Shown here: one piece after another, positions 1 to 9,855 of the stretch
Numbering within the stretch: position 1 is the stretch's first letter
Layout of the letters: each line of letters begins with the position of its first letter
From: AP-15 sp963790875
GTDB lineage: Bacteria; Pseudomonadota; Alphaproteobacteria; ATCC43930; CGMCC-115725
Direction: 5' to 3'
NCBI GenBank assembly: GCA_963790875.1
Contig: CAWBQT010000003.1
Location: 434,001-498,000 of the forward strand
DNA length: 64,000 bases
Translations under genes and position numbers: made by a program
Notes under the pieces: model-generated
The model's database searches: none
Seen by the model: the letters and a program-made list of their open reading frames with translations, nothing else
Told to the model about the DNA's origin: nothing

Positions 1-199
1 CGTCGGGCTCGTGTTCGGCCATGAGCCGCTCGACGGTCTCTCGGACCCGGTTTTGAACGAGCAACAGGTCCGCCGCGGCGACCCGATGGTCGGGATCGAC
101 GTTCCCGGCGAGGGACGTCAACGCCCCGTTCGGCATCCGGACGGCGATTGTCGGCATGTGTTCGAACGAGTCCGGCATCGAGAACAGCAGGATGTTCAT
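1..199 (-). CDS. B12-binding domain protein, probably radical SAM (partial, N-terminus only)
   Basis: The reverse strand reads into the left edge of the window and encodes the first 66 residues of a protein starting MNILLFSMPDSFEHM. An opening beta strand followed by a segment rich in small residues, then a long helix ending near MAEHEPD, resembles the N-terminal cobalamin-binding domain that precedes a radical SAM domain in many methyltransferase-type enzymes. The ATG at 199 is preferred to the ATG at 214 because a purine-rich AGGGGG lies just upstream of it. The radical SAM CxxxCxxC motif would lie outside the window, so that half of the call is inference. The gene sits about 190 bp downstream of the MFS exporter on the same strand. 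Confidence 0.55.
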   Translation of the reverse strand, partial: MNILLFSMPDSFEHMPTIAVRMPNGALTSLAGNVDPDHRVAAADLLLVQNRVRETVERLMAEHEPD

Positions 200-390
200 C
201 GGCGCCCCCTGCATGAGTTCGGTCCCCGTCGGCAGTTCACTTTCGCTTAAACTTAAACAAGATCTCCGAACCTTCGGCGGGCACCTGCGGAGATCAAGCG
301 CGGCGGAGAGTCTTTTGGAACTTTAACCTTCTTTCGAGCAGGCGAGCAGCTGGTCGGTTGCTTCTCCTCCGCCCGTTCCCGCATGTCCGC

Positions 391-1905
391 TCAATCGGGC
401 GCGAAGGCCGCCCTGCGCAGCAGCAGTAACAGCGGCAGCGCGACAACTATGATGATCATCATCAGCTTGAAATCGTCGATATAGGCGACCATCGCCGCCT
501 GCCGCGTTGCCTCGGCGTTGAGCGCGGCCAAGCCTATCGGCGTGGTCAGGCTGAATGGCGACATCAGATAGGGCGCCTGGGTCAGCGGGTTGTCCGGCCG
601 CAGATGCTCGATCAGTCGAGAATGAACGATCTGGGTTTTCTCCGCCAACAGGGCTTCGACGACCGCGATGCCGATGCTCCCCCCGAGATTACGCATCAGG
701 CTGAAGATCGCCGTACCCTGCGTCAGGATGTGTCGCGGCAAGGTCGAGAATGTCACCGTGCTCAACGGGGTGAAGACAAAGCCGAGCCCAAAGCCCTGCA
801 GGATGCCGGTCGAGATGATCGGTCCCATCCCCATCTGTAGCGAAAATCCGGTCATTTCCCACAGCGAGACCGCGGTCAGGCCGAGCCCGGCCAGGATGAT
901 GAGTCTCGTGTCGGCACGACCGATCAGGTGCACCACCAGAAACATCGCGATCATCGTGCCGACGCCGCGCGGCACCCACACTAGCCCGGTCGTCAGTACC
1001 GGGTAGTTCATCAAGTCCTGCAGCATTGTCGGCACCAACGCCGATGTCCCATTGAGAATGATGCCGATAAAGAACATCAGAACGGTACCGACGACAAAGT
1101 TGCCGTCCTTCAGCAGGTCACGGTTCAGAAAAGACCGCTCGATGGCGGTTATGGTGTGGACGATAAAGAGGTAGAAACAAAGCCCGGCGATCGTCGCCTC
1201 GATCCAGATTTCGGTCGAGCCGAACCAATCCTTGAGCTCGCCGCGGTCGAGCAACATCTGCAACGCGCCGATCGCCAAGCTCAACATGGCGAAGCCAAAG
1301 AAGTCGAATGGCTCGCGGCGACCGTGGCGCGTCTCACGCATGAAAATTAGGATACCTAGCGTCGCCAGCGCCCCGATCGGGAGGTTGATATAGAACACCC
1401 AGCGCCAGTTGTAGTCGTCGGTCAACCAGCCGCCGAGCGCCGGACCGATGACCGGACCCAGAATGGTTCCGGTACCCCAAACCGCCATCGCCCGCGCATG
1501 CCGTTCCCGCGGATTGATTTGCAGCAGCACGGATTGCGACAGCGGCACGAGCGCGGCGCCACAGATGCCCTGCAGCACACGGTAGATCACGAGCTGGGCG
1601 AGGCTCGTAGCACTGCCGCACAGCGCCGAGGCCAGCGTAAAGCCTGCGACCGAGATCAGGAATACGTGTTTGATGCCGAAGCGGCCGGCGAGCCATCCCG
1701 TCAGCGGCGTCATGATCGCGGCGGCGACGATATACGAGGTCAGCACCCAGGCGATCTGGTCCTGCGAGGCCGACAGGCTGCCCTGCATATGCGGCAGCGC
1801 CACATTGGCGATCGTCGTGTCGACGCCCTGCATGATCGGCGCCAGCATGATAGAAACCGTGATCGCTCCCCGGTTGATGGCCGGGGCGGCGGTTTCGCTG
1901 TGCAC
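391..1905 (-). CDS. DHA2 family MFS drug/organic-compound exporter (EmrB-like)
   Basis: The product is an inner-membrane proton-coupled exporter of the 14-helix DHA2 type. The MQGVDTTIANVALPHMQ stretch near the start is the family hallmark of helix 1. It is followed by an ITSYIV-like helix 2 (LTSYIVAAAIMTPLTGW), a GRFGIKHVF loop and the helix-5 motif GPVIGPALGGWL. The frame stays open to 2067, but residues upstream of the GTG at 1905 do not look like an exporter, so this start (504 residues, normal for the family) is preferred. Its ribosome site is weak. EmrB proteins usually pair with an EmrA/HlyD adaptor; only a possible remnant of one lies upstream. Substrate unknown. Confidence 0.88.
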   Translation of the reverse strand: MHSETAAPAINRGAITVSIMLAPIMQGVDTTIANVALPHMQGSLSASQDQIAWVLTSYIVAAAIMTPLTGWLAGRFGIKHVFLISVAGFTLASALCGSATSLAQLVIYRVLQGICGAALVPLSQSVLLQINPRERHARAMAVWGTGTILGPVIGPALGGWLTDDYNWRWVFYINLPIGALATLGILIFMRETRHGRREPFDFFGFAMLSLAIGALQMLLDRGELKDWFGSTEIWIEATIAGLCFYLFIVHTITAIERSFLNRDLLKDGNFVVGTVLMFFIGIILNGTSALVPTMLQDLMNYPVLTTGLVWVPRGVGTMIAMFLVVHLIGRADTRLIILAGLGLTAVSLWEMTGFSLQMGMGPIISTGILQGFGLGFVFTPLSTVTFSTLPRHILTQGTAIFSLMRNLGGSIGIAVVEALLAEKTQIVHSRLIEHLRPDNPLTQAPYLMSPFSLTTPIGLAALNAEATRQAAMVAYIDDFKLMMIIIVVALPLLLLLRRAAFAPD

Positions 1906-1907
1906 CG

Positions 1908-2003
1908 CTAGGCCGCTTGCGCGGTCGTGCGAGCGAGCCAAACGCAGACCGGCTCGAAATTGTTGAGGCCGAGGCGCGTCGACAGACGCTGTACAACCTT
2001 CAC
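1908..2003 (-). pseudogene. Possible remnant of an EmrA/HlyD adaptor C-terminus
   Basis: A 31-codon open frame containing VKVVQRLSTRLGLNN ends in TAG two bases before the GTG start of the DHA2 exporter. The KVVQRLPVRL type of string is common in the last beta domain of EmrA/HlyD periplasmic adaptors, which normally precede emrB-like genes. The rest of the adaptor is not visible upstream. This is a weak, position-based interpretation. Confidence 0.25.
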
Positions 2004-2586
2004 CTGAGGCAGCCAGACATTTCCTCTCCCTGTGACCGATGGTGCCACTAACCGCGCCCAGATCCACGCCTGATAATTTGCATGGGTGTCCGGCTAAGCC
2101 CGGCGACTTGGGCGTACCACTAGCGACCGTTCGCGGAGCCGAAGCGACGCGGAAATCGGTTCAGGACAGGAAGAACATTTTCCATCAAGATCGAGAAAAA
2201 TTTCTTCTTGTAACGGCTGCACTCTTTCGAACACAGTATGGCTACCGTGTCCGGGGCGTCCAGGTCGGCATCATTGAGAACGGCACATTGCCGAAAGCTA
2301 CCGGTGATAAGGTCTTTGAGCTTTGAGGAATTCTTGGTTGAGGAGCGTCCGTGGTAAAGAGCTTTGCGATTATATTCGGGACGCGTGCGGGTACTGCCCT
2401 CGCCAAAAGCGGCGCTACTCGCGGTGAGCTATTTGTAAGGCATTGCGCTTGGGGTCTCGGCGGCCGCCTACGAAAACGCGATCCGCGGCCCACCCAGCAG
2501 GCAGCAACTACCGAGATCAAATGGCTACGCGATTGTTTTGCCAGCTATATCGTGCCGAAGCCTATGCAGCAATCTCAAACGAATTA
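2004..2586. other. Intergenic, no supported gene
   Basis: I see no family-like coding sequence in this 580-bp stretch. Short open frames exist on both strands but lack ribosome sites and recognisable composition. It separates the leftward exporter from the rightward solute-binding protein, so promoters for both probably lie here. Confidence 0.5.
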
Positions 2587-2604
2587 GCTTGGGCCCGCCC
2601 AAGC
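2587..2604. promoter_or_regulatory. Perfect inverted repeat before the solute-binding protein gene
   Basis: GCTTGGGC, a 2-base spacer and GCCCAAGC form a perfect palindrome ending about 8 bases before the GGAGGA ribosome site of the gene starting at 2625. The position suits an operator or a leader hairpin that could mask the ribosome site. No partner regulator is adjacent. Confidence 0.4.
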
Positions 2605-2624
2605 GCGTAATGGAGGAAAGACCG

Positions 2625-3998
2625 ATGAGAAAGCTTAGCCGGCGTTCGGTACTTCGCGGCTCTGCTGGGATCGTGGCCGCGGCAGCCTTGGCGCGGCCCC
2701 ATATCGTCAATGCCGCGGCCACGACCGCGAGCATGTGGCTGGGGCAGGGCTTCATTCCCGAAGAGGACGCCGCCTATCGCGCCCTGGTCGCCGATTACGA
2801 GAAGGCCAGCGGCAACACGATCGATTACAGTATCATTCCTTTTGCCGCATTGCGGCAGAAGTCGGTTTCGGCGGTCGCCGCCGGCGTCGTCCCGGACATG
2901 TTGGAGGTCGCCGACTTTCACTTCCTCTATTTGAACGCCTGGAAAAACAGCTTTCTTGACGTCAGCGATGTCTTTGAGACTCAGAAAGCCCTTTTCAGCG
3001 AGAACGCTGTCCTCTGCAGCCTTGCCTATAACAACGATGCGAAAAAGCGCAGCTATTATCAGATACCGTGGAAGGCCGGTGCGGTACCGTACCACATCTG
3101 GAAATCGTTGGTCGAGAAGTCCGGCCAGAAAGTCGCGGACATCCCGAATACCTGGGATGCGTTCCACAACTTCTTCAGGCCGGTGCAGGACGGGTTGCGC
3201 AAACAGGGGGTCCGCAACATTTACGGCCTGGGCTATCAGCTGACCGCGAACGGAAACGACCCGATCAATCTCTTCAATTCCTTCCTGATCGCCTATGGCG
3301 GCGAGAACATCGTCACGCCGCAGGGACAACTCCAGACCGGCCACCCAGAGGTCAAGGAGGCGGCGATCAAGGCGGCCACGTTCTTGGCAAAAGCCTATAC
3401 CGACGGCTACGTGCCACCGGTCGTCCTCAACTGGAACGACGCCGACGACAACAACGCCTTTCACGCGAAACTGATGGCGATGGATTTCGACGGCACGATT
3501 TCGACCGAGGTCGCGCTCTATCACGACAAGGAGCAATACGACGACATTCTGACCCGCGGCCTGCCGCTCAGCAATGACGGGAAAAAGCTGCCGGCGCAGG
3601 TCCAAAGCTTTGGCGTGGTAATCCCGCAGGGGGCGAAGAACCTCTCGGTTTCCAAGGAGTTCATGAGGTACGCGATCCAGCCGGAGGTGTTGAACAAATA
3701 TCTGAAGGCCGGGCTCGGCCGCTTTGTCATCCCGATGCCGACAATCGCCAAGAGCGACCCGTTCTGGCTCGCGGAAGATCCGCACCGGAAGGCTTACACG
3801 GACTTGACGCTATTCGGCCCGACGATCCCGATCTACGAGGCGCGCAATCCGGGCATGGCTTCAGTCGGGGCCGAGAGCGTCATGATGAACGCCGTGATCA
3901 ACGTCATGAAGAACGGCATGACGCCGCCGGCCGCGATCGACGCGGCGTTCAAGCGGATCGACACGATTTTCGCGAAATACCCGATCGTAGCGAGCTGA
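2625..3998 (+). CDS. ABC transporter extracellular solute-binding protein (sugar type), Tat-exported
   Basis: This is a 457-residue periplasmic binding protein of the family-1 (carbohydrate) type. The start at 2625 follows a clear GGAGGA site and opens with a twin-arginine signal, SRRSVLRGSAG, followed by an Ala-rich hydrophobic segment ending near VNAA. The mature part has the expected WLGQGF...EDAAYRALVADYEK opening, a central WKAGAVPYHIW segment and a C-terminal helical region. No permease or ATPase gene is next to it, so it is an orphan here: its partners must be elsewhere, or it has been separated from them. The sugar class is a family-level guess. Neighbours are an unrelated exporter and a protease. 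Confidence 0.85.
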   Translation: MRKLSRRSVLRGSAGIVAAAALARPHIVNAAATTASMWLGQGFIPEEDAAYRALVADYEKASGNTIDYSIIPFAALRQKSVSAVAAGVVPDMLEVADFHFLYLNAWKNSFLDVSDVFETQKALFSENAVLCSLAYNNDAKKRSYYQIPWKAGAVPYHIWKSLVEKSGQKVADIPNTWDAFHNFFRPVQDGLRKQGVRNIYGLGYQLTANGNDPINLFNSFLIAYGGENIVTPQGQLQTGHPEVKEAAIKAATFLAKAYTDGYVPPVVLNWNDADDNNAFHAKLMAMDFDGTISTEVALYHDKEQYDDILTRGLPLSNDGKKLPAQVQSFGVVIPQGAKNLSVSKEFMRYAIQPEVLNKYLKAGLGRFVIPMPTIAKSDPFWLAEDPHRKAYTDLTLFGPTIPIYEARNPGMASVGAESVMMNAVINVMKNGMTPPAAIDAAFKRIDTIFAKYPIVAS

Positions 3999-4130
3999 GG
4001 GGCGGTCATTTCGGGTACGCCGACCTGTTGACCCCAAATCCCTGGGACCGATCGCCGGGACCCGCGCCCGGCCCGGGCTCGCGTGATCGGACGCGCTCGC
4101 CGCGGGTTCGACCGGCGGCCGAGGGCGGCC

Positions 4131-5840
4131 TCAAGGCTGCGCCGCCAAGGTCGGCAGCAGCCGGTTCATGATCGGCGACCCGATCCCGGTGACGAGGTCG
4201 TAGCCCCTGACGGCGCAGAATTCCCCATTACAACCACCGACCACGTCGTGGAAGTTGTCGCTGAGGAGCAGCGGGTAGATGCGCGGATTGAGCGGACCCG
4301 CCGGCTTCTTGCCGGCATTGGCGCGCGCCTCGTTGATCAACGACGTGAAACCCGCCCAGATCGGCGTGCTGGCCGAGGTGCCGCCGATGGTCGTCCGGCT
4401 GCCGTTGACGATGATCACGACGCCGGTCAGCGGATCGGCGTCGGCGGCCACATCGGGAACAACGCGCGACTTGGCGTGGAGAAATGCCTGATAGGATGGC
4501 GGCGCGAACAGGCTGCTGAAGCCGCCGCCGCTGCCGCTCCAGCCGGTTTCGCTGAAAATCGCGAGCTTGGTGCTGCTGACGACCTCGGCGATCAGTTCCG
4601 TGCCGCCCACCGCGGTGACGAACGGGTCCGTCGACGGCCATTCGGGGGTGGGCGGCTCGGTCTCTCCGCATTCGAAGGCCCCGTTATCGCCGGACGAAAA
4701 GAAAATGCTGACATTCCTCGCCGCGATCAGACCCAAAAGCGTGTTTTCGGTCTTTACTTCGGCGAGCGGTGCGGTGCGTTCGCAGCCGCCGAAACTTGCC
4801 GACATCTGCTTGATTGCCACACCCTTCTTGAGGTCGGAGAGGATTGCCTGCATGCCGCTGTCGATGTCGGGAAAGGACAATGTCCGGGTCGCATAGACGC
4901 GCACCTTCGAGCCGTAGCCGATGCTGCTCGCCCATTCGGTGTCAAGGCTCTCTTCGCCCGACGGCGGCGGCAATGTGCCCGAGACCGTCTGAATAAATGT
5001 GAGGTTCGACAGCGATTGCGGGGCGCCGGTCAGCTTCCAGAAAGTCTCGATGTCGCTGGCGTGCGGGAAGGTGTCGATCAGGATCGCCGTCGTCGTTCCC
5101 TTGCCGCTTTCCGAGAGGTAAGGCAACGCCTGATAAACCCGGAGGATGCCGAGCGGGAAATAGTTGTCGGTGATCAGCTCGTCGGGACCGGGCGCTTTCG
5201 ACCCGGCCGTCGGCGGCGCGAAACGGATCTGCTTGTCAAAATGCCGATAGGGCTGCAGTCCGTTGATGCCCTCGATCATCGCGGCAATCGCGGCCGGCAC
5301 GACCGGAGCCTCATCGGACGCGATGAAGGCAGCGCCCTCGCTGGTCACCCGCTTGAACGAAATATGCAACGCCCTGCGAAGCGCGGCCACCGGCCCGGCG
5401 GCCTCGACCGTGACCCGGTTGTCATAGGTTCGCGTGACCGTGATGCCGTTCGCCGCAAGCCAGGACAGCACCGCCTGGTAGCTCGCCGCGGTCGGCAGGT
5501 AGCGCTGCTGCAGATCGTCGTTCGTGATCTGTTCGCCGCGGCCCAGCCGAGCGGCGAATTCATCGGCGTTGCGCAGTTTCAGCGCGACCTGAAACGGGAA
5601 CGCGGCGCGGTCGTCGGCGTCGCCGAGCACGACGACATCTGTTCCGAACGCCTGCGCGTTGGCCGTGAGCTCGACCTCGCTCTGGGCTCGCGCCGCGCCG
5701 ACAACCGCCGATGCGACGAGGATCAGCGTCGCGCCGAGCAGCAGGCGCTTGCCGGATTTGTGATGTCTTCCTGGCCAATGTGGAAAGAACAACTCTAATC
5801 GTGTCGTTATCCGGCGAATACAGTCGAATGTGCTGATCAT
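4131..5840 (-). CDS. Secreted sedolisin/kumamolisin family S53 serine-carboxyl peptidase
   Basis: A 569-residue preproenzyme. A hydrophobic segment (LLLGATLILVASAVVG) ending in ARAQ serves as the signal or anchor. A pro-domain of about 170 residues follows (RNADEFAARLG; VTVEAAGPVAALRRAL, typical Pro-kumamolisin activation domain), then the catalytic domain. The Glu and Asp of the catalytic triad are in EESLDTEW, the oxyanion Asp is in SSGDNGAF, and the nucleophile is in GGTSASTP. The C-terminal YDLVTGIGSP matches the calcium site. The enzyme should self-activate at acid pH and degrade proteins outside the cell. AGGTGG lies 5 bases before the ATG. It stands alone. Confidence 0.92.
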   Translation of the reverse strand: MISTFDCIRRITTRLELFFPHWPGRHHKSGKRLLLGATLILVASAVVGAARAQSEVELTANAQAFGTDVVVLGDADDRAAFPFQVALKLRNADEFAARLGRGEQITNDDLQQRYLPTAASYQAVLSWLAANGITVTRTYDNRVTVEAAGPVAALRRALHISFKRVTSEGAAFIASDEAPVVPAAIAAMIEGINGLQPYRHFDKQIRFAPPTAGSKAPGPDELITDNYFPLGILRVYQALPYLSESGKGTTTAILIDTFPHASDIETFWKLTGAPQSLSNLTFIQTVSGTLPPPSGEESLDTEWASSIGYGSKVRVYATRTLSFPDIDSGMQAILSDLKKGVAIKQMSASFGGCERTAPLAEVKTENTLLGLIAARNVSIFFSSGDNGAFECGETEPPTPEWPSTDPFVTAVGGTELIAEVVSSTKLAIFSETGWSGSGGGFSSLFAPPSYQAFLHAKSRVVPDVAADADPLTGVVIIVNGSRTTIGGTSASTPIWAGFTSLINEARANAGKKPAGPLNPRIYPLLLSDNFHDVVGGCNGEFCAVRGYDLVTGIGSPIMNRLLPTLAAQP

Positions 5841-6134
5841 GTCGCCACCTCGGCGTCATAAGGTCTCGTTACCGCACCTGTTGGAAAGCGCTCGCGATAT
5901 GCGGCGCCGCATCGCTGATTGTGCCTTAATCTAGCAACATCAGGCGCCCGGATGCCGCTCCGAGTAGTTTAACTCGATATATAGATCAAAGAAAATCGAT
6001 AGTTATGGTAAATACAAAAAAGCCTGACCTAGAGCGCCGCACGCCGGCCTAGCAGCGCGGTGACGATGGAACTGCCTCGTCGCGCTCGAAGCACCAGAGG
6101 CCATGATCAAATTGCTGAACTTGACGGACACAAC

Positions 6135-7392
6135 TCACCAAGGCGCCCAACCCGGGCAAGCACGGCCGCTAGGCGTGCCTGCGAATGAGGCAAATCCACA
6201 CCAATCCAATCCGGCCAGCCCGAAACCCGCCATGATCAGGATAGCGGTCGCCGGCTCGAGCCGTTCCGACAGCATGCCGACCGCCAGAACCCCGAGCGGG
6301 CCGGTGCCGATGCACATCGTAACGATGCCCATGACGCGCGAGCGCATCGCCGCCGGAGCTTCCACCAGGATCAGCGTCGTCTGCATGTTTGAGAAAGCCG
6401 CGGTGCCGAGGCCGCCGATGAAGAGCAGCACGAAGGCGAGTCCGTACCATGGTGACAGCGCCATCCCGACCACGCCCACCAGGAACAGCAACGAACCGCG
6501 CAGCAGCGCGCGGCTGCCGTCGAGCCGCAGCCATCCGGCGGACAGAGCGGCACCGACGCCGATCGCGCCGATCGGCTCAGCGGCGGCCAGCGCGCCAACC
6601 AAAGCCGGCGACACCCGAAACCCATCGAGACCGATCGGCGCGATCAGCGCCGAGTACGAGAAGCCGAACACATTCATTACGATCGAAACCAACACGACGA
6701 CCAGGATCGCTGGGTAGGAGCGGGCAACCGAGAGCCCCTCAGCGAGGTCGGCGGCGAAGCGGTGCAGTCGCAGCGGTCGCGGCTGTTGCCGGAAACCGAG
6801 ACCACCGACTCCGAGGCTCGCCACCAGATAGAGGGCGGCCGAGAGAAAATAGGCACCGCCAAGGCCCAGACGCTCGTAGGCGAAGCCGCCGGCAAGCGGC
6901 CCCAAGACCCGAGCGACGCTGTTCGTCAGCGAGTTCGAAGGCTACTGCCGCCGCCACCTGATCGCTCGCCACGACTTCGCCGATCATGCGCCGCCGTACC
7001 GCCATCTCCGCGGCCCACACGACGCCGGTGACGATGCCGGCCATTGCGACATGCCAGACCCGCAGCCGTCCGGACAACGCCAACGCGCAGAGCACGGCCG
7101 AACTTCCCGCCAATACGAAGAGTTGTACCAGGAGTATCCGCTTGCGGTTCAGCGCCTCGCCGACCAATCCGGCAAGCGCCCCGACCAACAGCATCGGCAG
7201 ACTGCGGGCGACCGTGACGACGGCAACCAAAAAGGGGAAGTGCGTGGCATCGTAGGTGAAGATCCCGGCGACCAGCAGCTCGAGCCAGCGCATCGCATTC
7301 CCGACACCGCCGGCAAACCACAGACGCAGGTAATTCGAATTCGCGAGCAGGCCGCGCCGCTCGCCGGCGGCGATGATCGACTGGGAAAACAT
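6135..7392 (-). pseudogene. MFS exporter (enterobactin-exporter/MFS_3 type), frame-broken
   Basis: The two halves of one 12-helix transporter lie in different frames. The N-terminal half runs from the ATG at 7392 (LLANSNYLRLWFAGG, a typical MFS_3 opening) to about 6945. The C-terminal half resumes as NSVARVLGPLAGGFAYERLG and ends at 6135. The helix 4/5 boundary matches family expectation if one base is removed around 6940-6950. Total length would then be about 418 residues, normal for the family. Either a real frameshift or a single-base assembly error explains it; no other lesion is visible. A second broken MFS gene lies directly upstream. Confidence 0.75.
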
Positions 7393-7446
7393 CTCAGCGC
7401 GACCGTCGCACTTCCCCAATTGGCGTCGGAATGCCGAGGGCTTTTC

Positions 7447-7881
7447 TCACCGAGGCTGGTCGACAAGCCGAGGTACCGCGATGGGATCGCGCCCTCGCGT
7501 CGGTCCGCCTGCCATGATCTGCACCACGCCGGCGCCGAAACCCACCAGGATGCCGATCTGCCAAGCATGGTCGTAGGACCCGAACCGGTCGAAGATGACA
7601 CCGCCGCCCCAGGCACCGAGCGACGATCCGACCGGGCGCATGACAAACGTGATGCCGATCAGCGCGCCGGACACGATCAGCGCCGTCGCGCCACCGGCCA
7701 GCGCCATGACGCCGAGTCCGACGGCGTTAATCGCCGCCCCCGACAACATCGTAACACGTAGCGCGAAACGGTCGGCGAGGGCGCCGATCGGAGCTTGCGA
7801 TAGGCCGAGAGTGAGGAGCATCGCCGCCCCTATCAGGATTCGTCGGGTCTGAGCGCGGTTCGGACCGAAAGTTCGCGGCAT
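7447..7881 (-). pseudogene. MFS transporter remnant with internal deletion
   Basis: The 144-residue frame joins a middle MFS segment (LSQAPIGALADRFALR, a helix 2/3 or 8/9 loop) directly to the last two helices (GSSLGAWGGGVIFDRFGSYDHAW, here written as its two parts SSLGAWGGGVIF and DRFGSYDHAW). The helices that should lie between them, and the whole first half, are absent. It is therefore a decayed copy rather than a functional small protein. It lies 55 bp upstream of another broken MFS gene on the same strand but is not the N-terminus of that gene, because it ends with helix 12. Confidence 0.6.
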
Positions 7882-8364
7882 CGTCGAGGCGGTTCCAAAT
7901 ATTCAGCGCTTTCCCACTGACTCTGCCCGATCCGCGTCCCCGTGCCGAGCGATTCATGCCCAACAATTAGGCATGGGTGGCCGGCATCTGAGGCAAACGC
8001 GCCCGGTCATCGCGCGGCTGTAATTGCATTTCGAGCAAGGTCACGAAAGCGGCGGGCGATCGATTGGCTGGGGTCCCGCGCCCACCTCCGGGCCCTCTTT
8101 CGAGCCTTTGGCGCGGCCTTGGCCGCCATCGGGGGCGCTCGCGCCTTGGCATGCCGACCAACGAACACCGAGTTGACGCTTCGCTTCCAGTCGAACTGGG
8201 CGCATTTCGATAATGTCGGCCGGCACGGTGGCGATCGGAAACCAGCCAGGGCGGCCGTGGTGCCGACCAAGAGCATCCGAACGTGGCGGGGGTGTCGGTG
8301 ACGACTTCTCGGTTGCCTCGATTTTGGCGCATCGAGTTGCGGTCGACGTCTGAAGCCCACCTAC
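7882..8364. other. Intergenic, no supported gene
   Basis: High-GC sequence with only unconvincing overlapping open frames. I find no ribosome site, repeat or family-like product. It probably contains further decayed sequence between the MFS relic and the hydrolase relic. Confidence 0.4.
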
Positions 8365-8830
8365 ATGCGACGCCATGGCGCCACCGAGCTGATCCGCCAC
8401 GATCCGGCCCGGAACAACGGCGACTACGACCCCGACCGTCTATATGTACGCGGCCGCCGCGACGATTTCACCGAACGCCCGGTGTGCATTCAGGAAGAGG
8501 CGCCGACCGTGGCGGCTGCGAAGGCGCTCTATGACAGACGCCTAGCGGCGATCATGAAAAACGGCGACGCCAATAATACGCTCTACGATCTCGAATTGAT
8601 TTATGACTACAGCCCCGAGGCCGACCTGCCGAAGATCCAATGTCGAGGATTTCGCCGACCCGCCGACGCTTGGCAAAGTCGAACGCGCATTCAAGAAGAT
8701 CACGCACGGTACCTACGTACTGACCCCCTATGACAAGGACACACACGGGCATTTCGAGGATTACTACGCGGCGACCTGGAAGCCGTATTTGGTGAAATTC
8801 ATCGTGGGCCTGTCGCAGGCGGCGCGATGA
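8365..8830 (+). pseudogene. Alpha/beta hydrolase (homoserine acetyltransferase-like) C-terminal remnant
   Basis: The first frame (8365 to about 8640) encodes a helical lid-like region ending YDYSPEADLPKI. The second frame, one base on, continues VEDFADPPTLGKVERAF and ends at a TGA at 8828-8830 after a WKPYLVKFI stretch. In this hydrolase family the segment before the acid residue (a beta strand ending in NSADD...PP) is followed by the catalytic His loop, and here HGHFEDYYAATWKP fits that place. The nucleophile half is missing upstream, and the strand between the two frames is partly deleted, so the gene is dead rather than merely miscalled. Confidence 0.55.
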
Positions 8831-9366
8831 CGGCTGTCTCCCCGGCCGTTTTCGCCGCGCCGAGGCGCCGGAAAGAATGAGCCAACTGCGCAGGAGTGCT
8901 TTGCTGCGTCCGGAATCGGCGGTTCAGGGCGCATCCGTGTCGTTCGAGCGCAGCGCCGCAGATCACAGGGTGTCGCGACGGCAGCCGACACCAGGCATGG
9001 GCTCTCCACCGCTCGCAGCCGGCAATCGGTGATGAAGCTGGGTAAGCGGTTCCGACGACATGGGACCCCTTTCGGCCAGGGGTTAGACAGAAGCTCGATA
9101 GACGGACCCGGAGGTGCGGAACCCGGCCAGCGATCGCCCGCGGCCCGAGATGAAGTTATCGTCGAGGGAGCCGGGATCGGTGCGCTGGATCGCCGTATCA
9201 GGGGTCCTCGATCCGTCACACCGTCACATCCCGGATGATTCCTCGGCTTTTCCGCGATCGTCTCCGTCGCACTCGGCGAAAGTGCGACGAATTGGCCGGG
9301 CTCATGCGGGCGATCCCGATCCGCAGCGCAGAGATGCGCCGGAGGGGATGGAGAGCCCTACTCGAC
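8831..9366. other. Intergenic, no supported gene
   Basis: I find no coding sequence that resembles a family, no strong ribosome site and no clear repeat in this 536-bp stretch between a hydrolase relic and a small leftward gene. Confidence 0.4.
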
Positions 9367-9567
9367 TCACGCTTCCTGCACGCCGGTGCCAAGGAAGCGG
9401 GAAGGGCCGGGCACGTCCTTCTCGATGACGGCGACGTTCCACTCGCGCGGTCGGCCCTTCTTTGTTTCGGTGGCCGCCATTTCCTTGGCCTGCCTAGCGT
9501 CCTCGGCGACCAGCGTCGCATAAAAAATCTCTTCGCCCGAAATCATGTTGCAGCTGAACTTGTTCAT
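9367..9567 (-). CDS. Small uncharacterised protein (66 aa)
   Basis: A short gene with a strong AAGGAGG site six bases before its ATG, which is the main reason to believe it. The product begins MNKFSCNMISGEEIFYATLV, has a charged central part (KEMAATETKKGRPREW) and ends with a WNVAVIEKDVPGPSRF segment. There is no signal peptide or membrane segment, so it should be cytoplasmic. The ordered mix of beta-like and charged residues looks like a real folded small protein, but I do not recognise the family. It is separated by about 290 bp from the GMC oxidoreductase, so co-transcription is possible but unproven. Confidence 0.6.
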   Translation of the reverse strand: MNKFSCNMISGEEIFYATLVAEDARQAKEMAATETKKGRPREWNVAVIEKDVPGPSRFLGTGVQEA

Positions 9568-9855
9568 CTCGGCCTCCTTGCCGGCGCTGGGAGGTGGACT
9601 GCGTCGCTAGGATAGTCGAGGCATTCCGGAGTTTTAAAGCCCGCGTGTGGTGCGAGCAAACGGCATCGCCGCCGACCCTGGTGACGCGGATGCACGCCCG
9701 GGTCGACCGACCCCGGGCGATGTGCGCCTGCTGACCCGCACCGGGCTCGACTGGACAGCAAAATATCCCTCAATCGCGGCAGCACCGCGACCGGTTCCGG
9801 TTTGGCAGGCTATCCTGACTGCGAAATCTGTGGCCTCCAGCCGGACGGCCTCACC

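Noticed and set aside
2039..2326. 95-residue forward frame upstream of the solute-binding protein
   Set aside because: No ribosome site and no family resemblance; it overlaps the exporter's 5' end.
4021..4110. GC-rich dyads after the solute-binding protein gene as a terminator
   Set aside because: The arms are only about five bases and no T tract follows.
4083..5798. 571-residue forward frame opposite the sedolisin gene
   Set aside because: Antisense of a gene with clear catalytic motifs.
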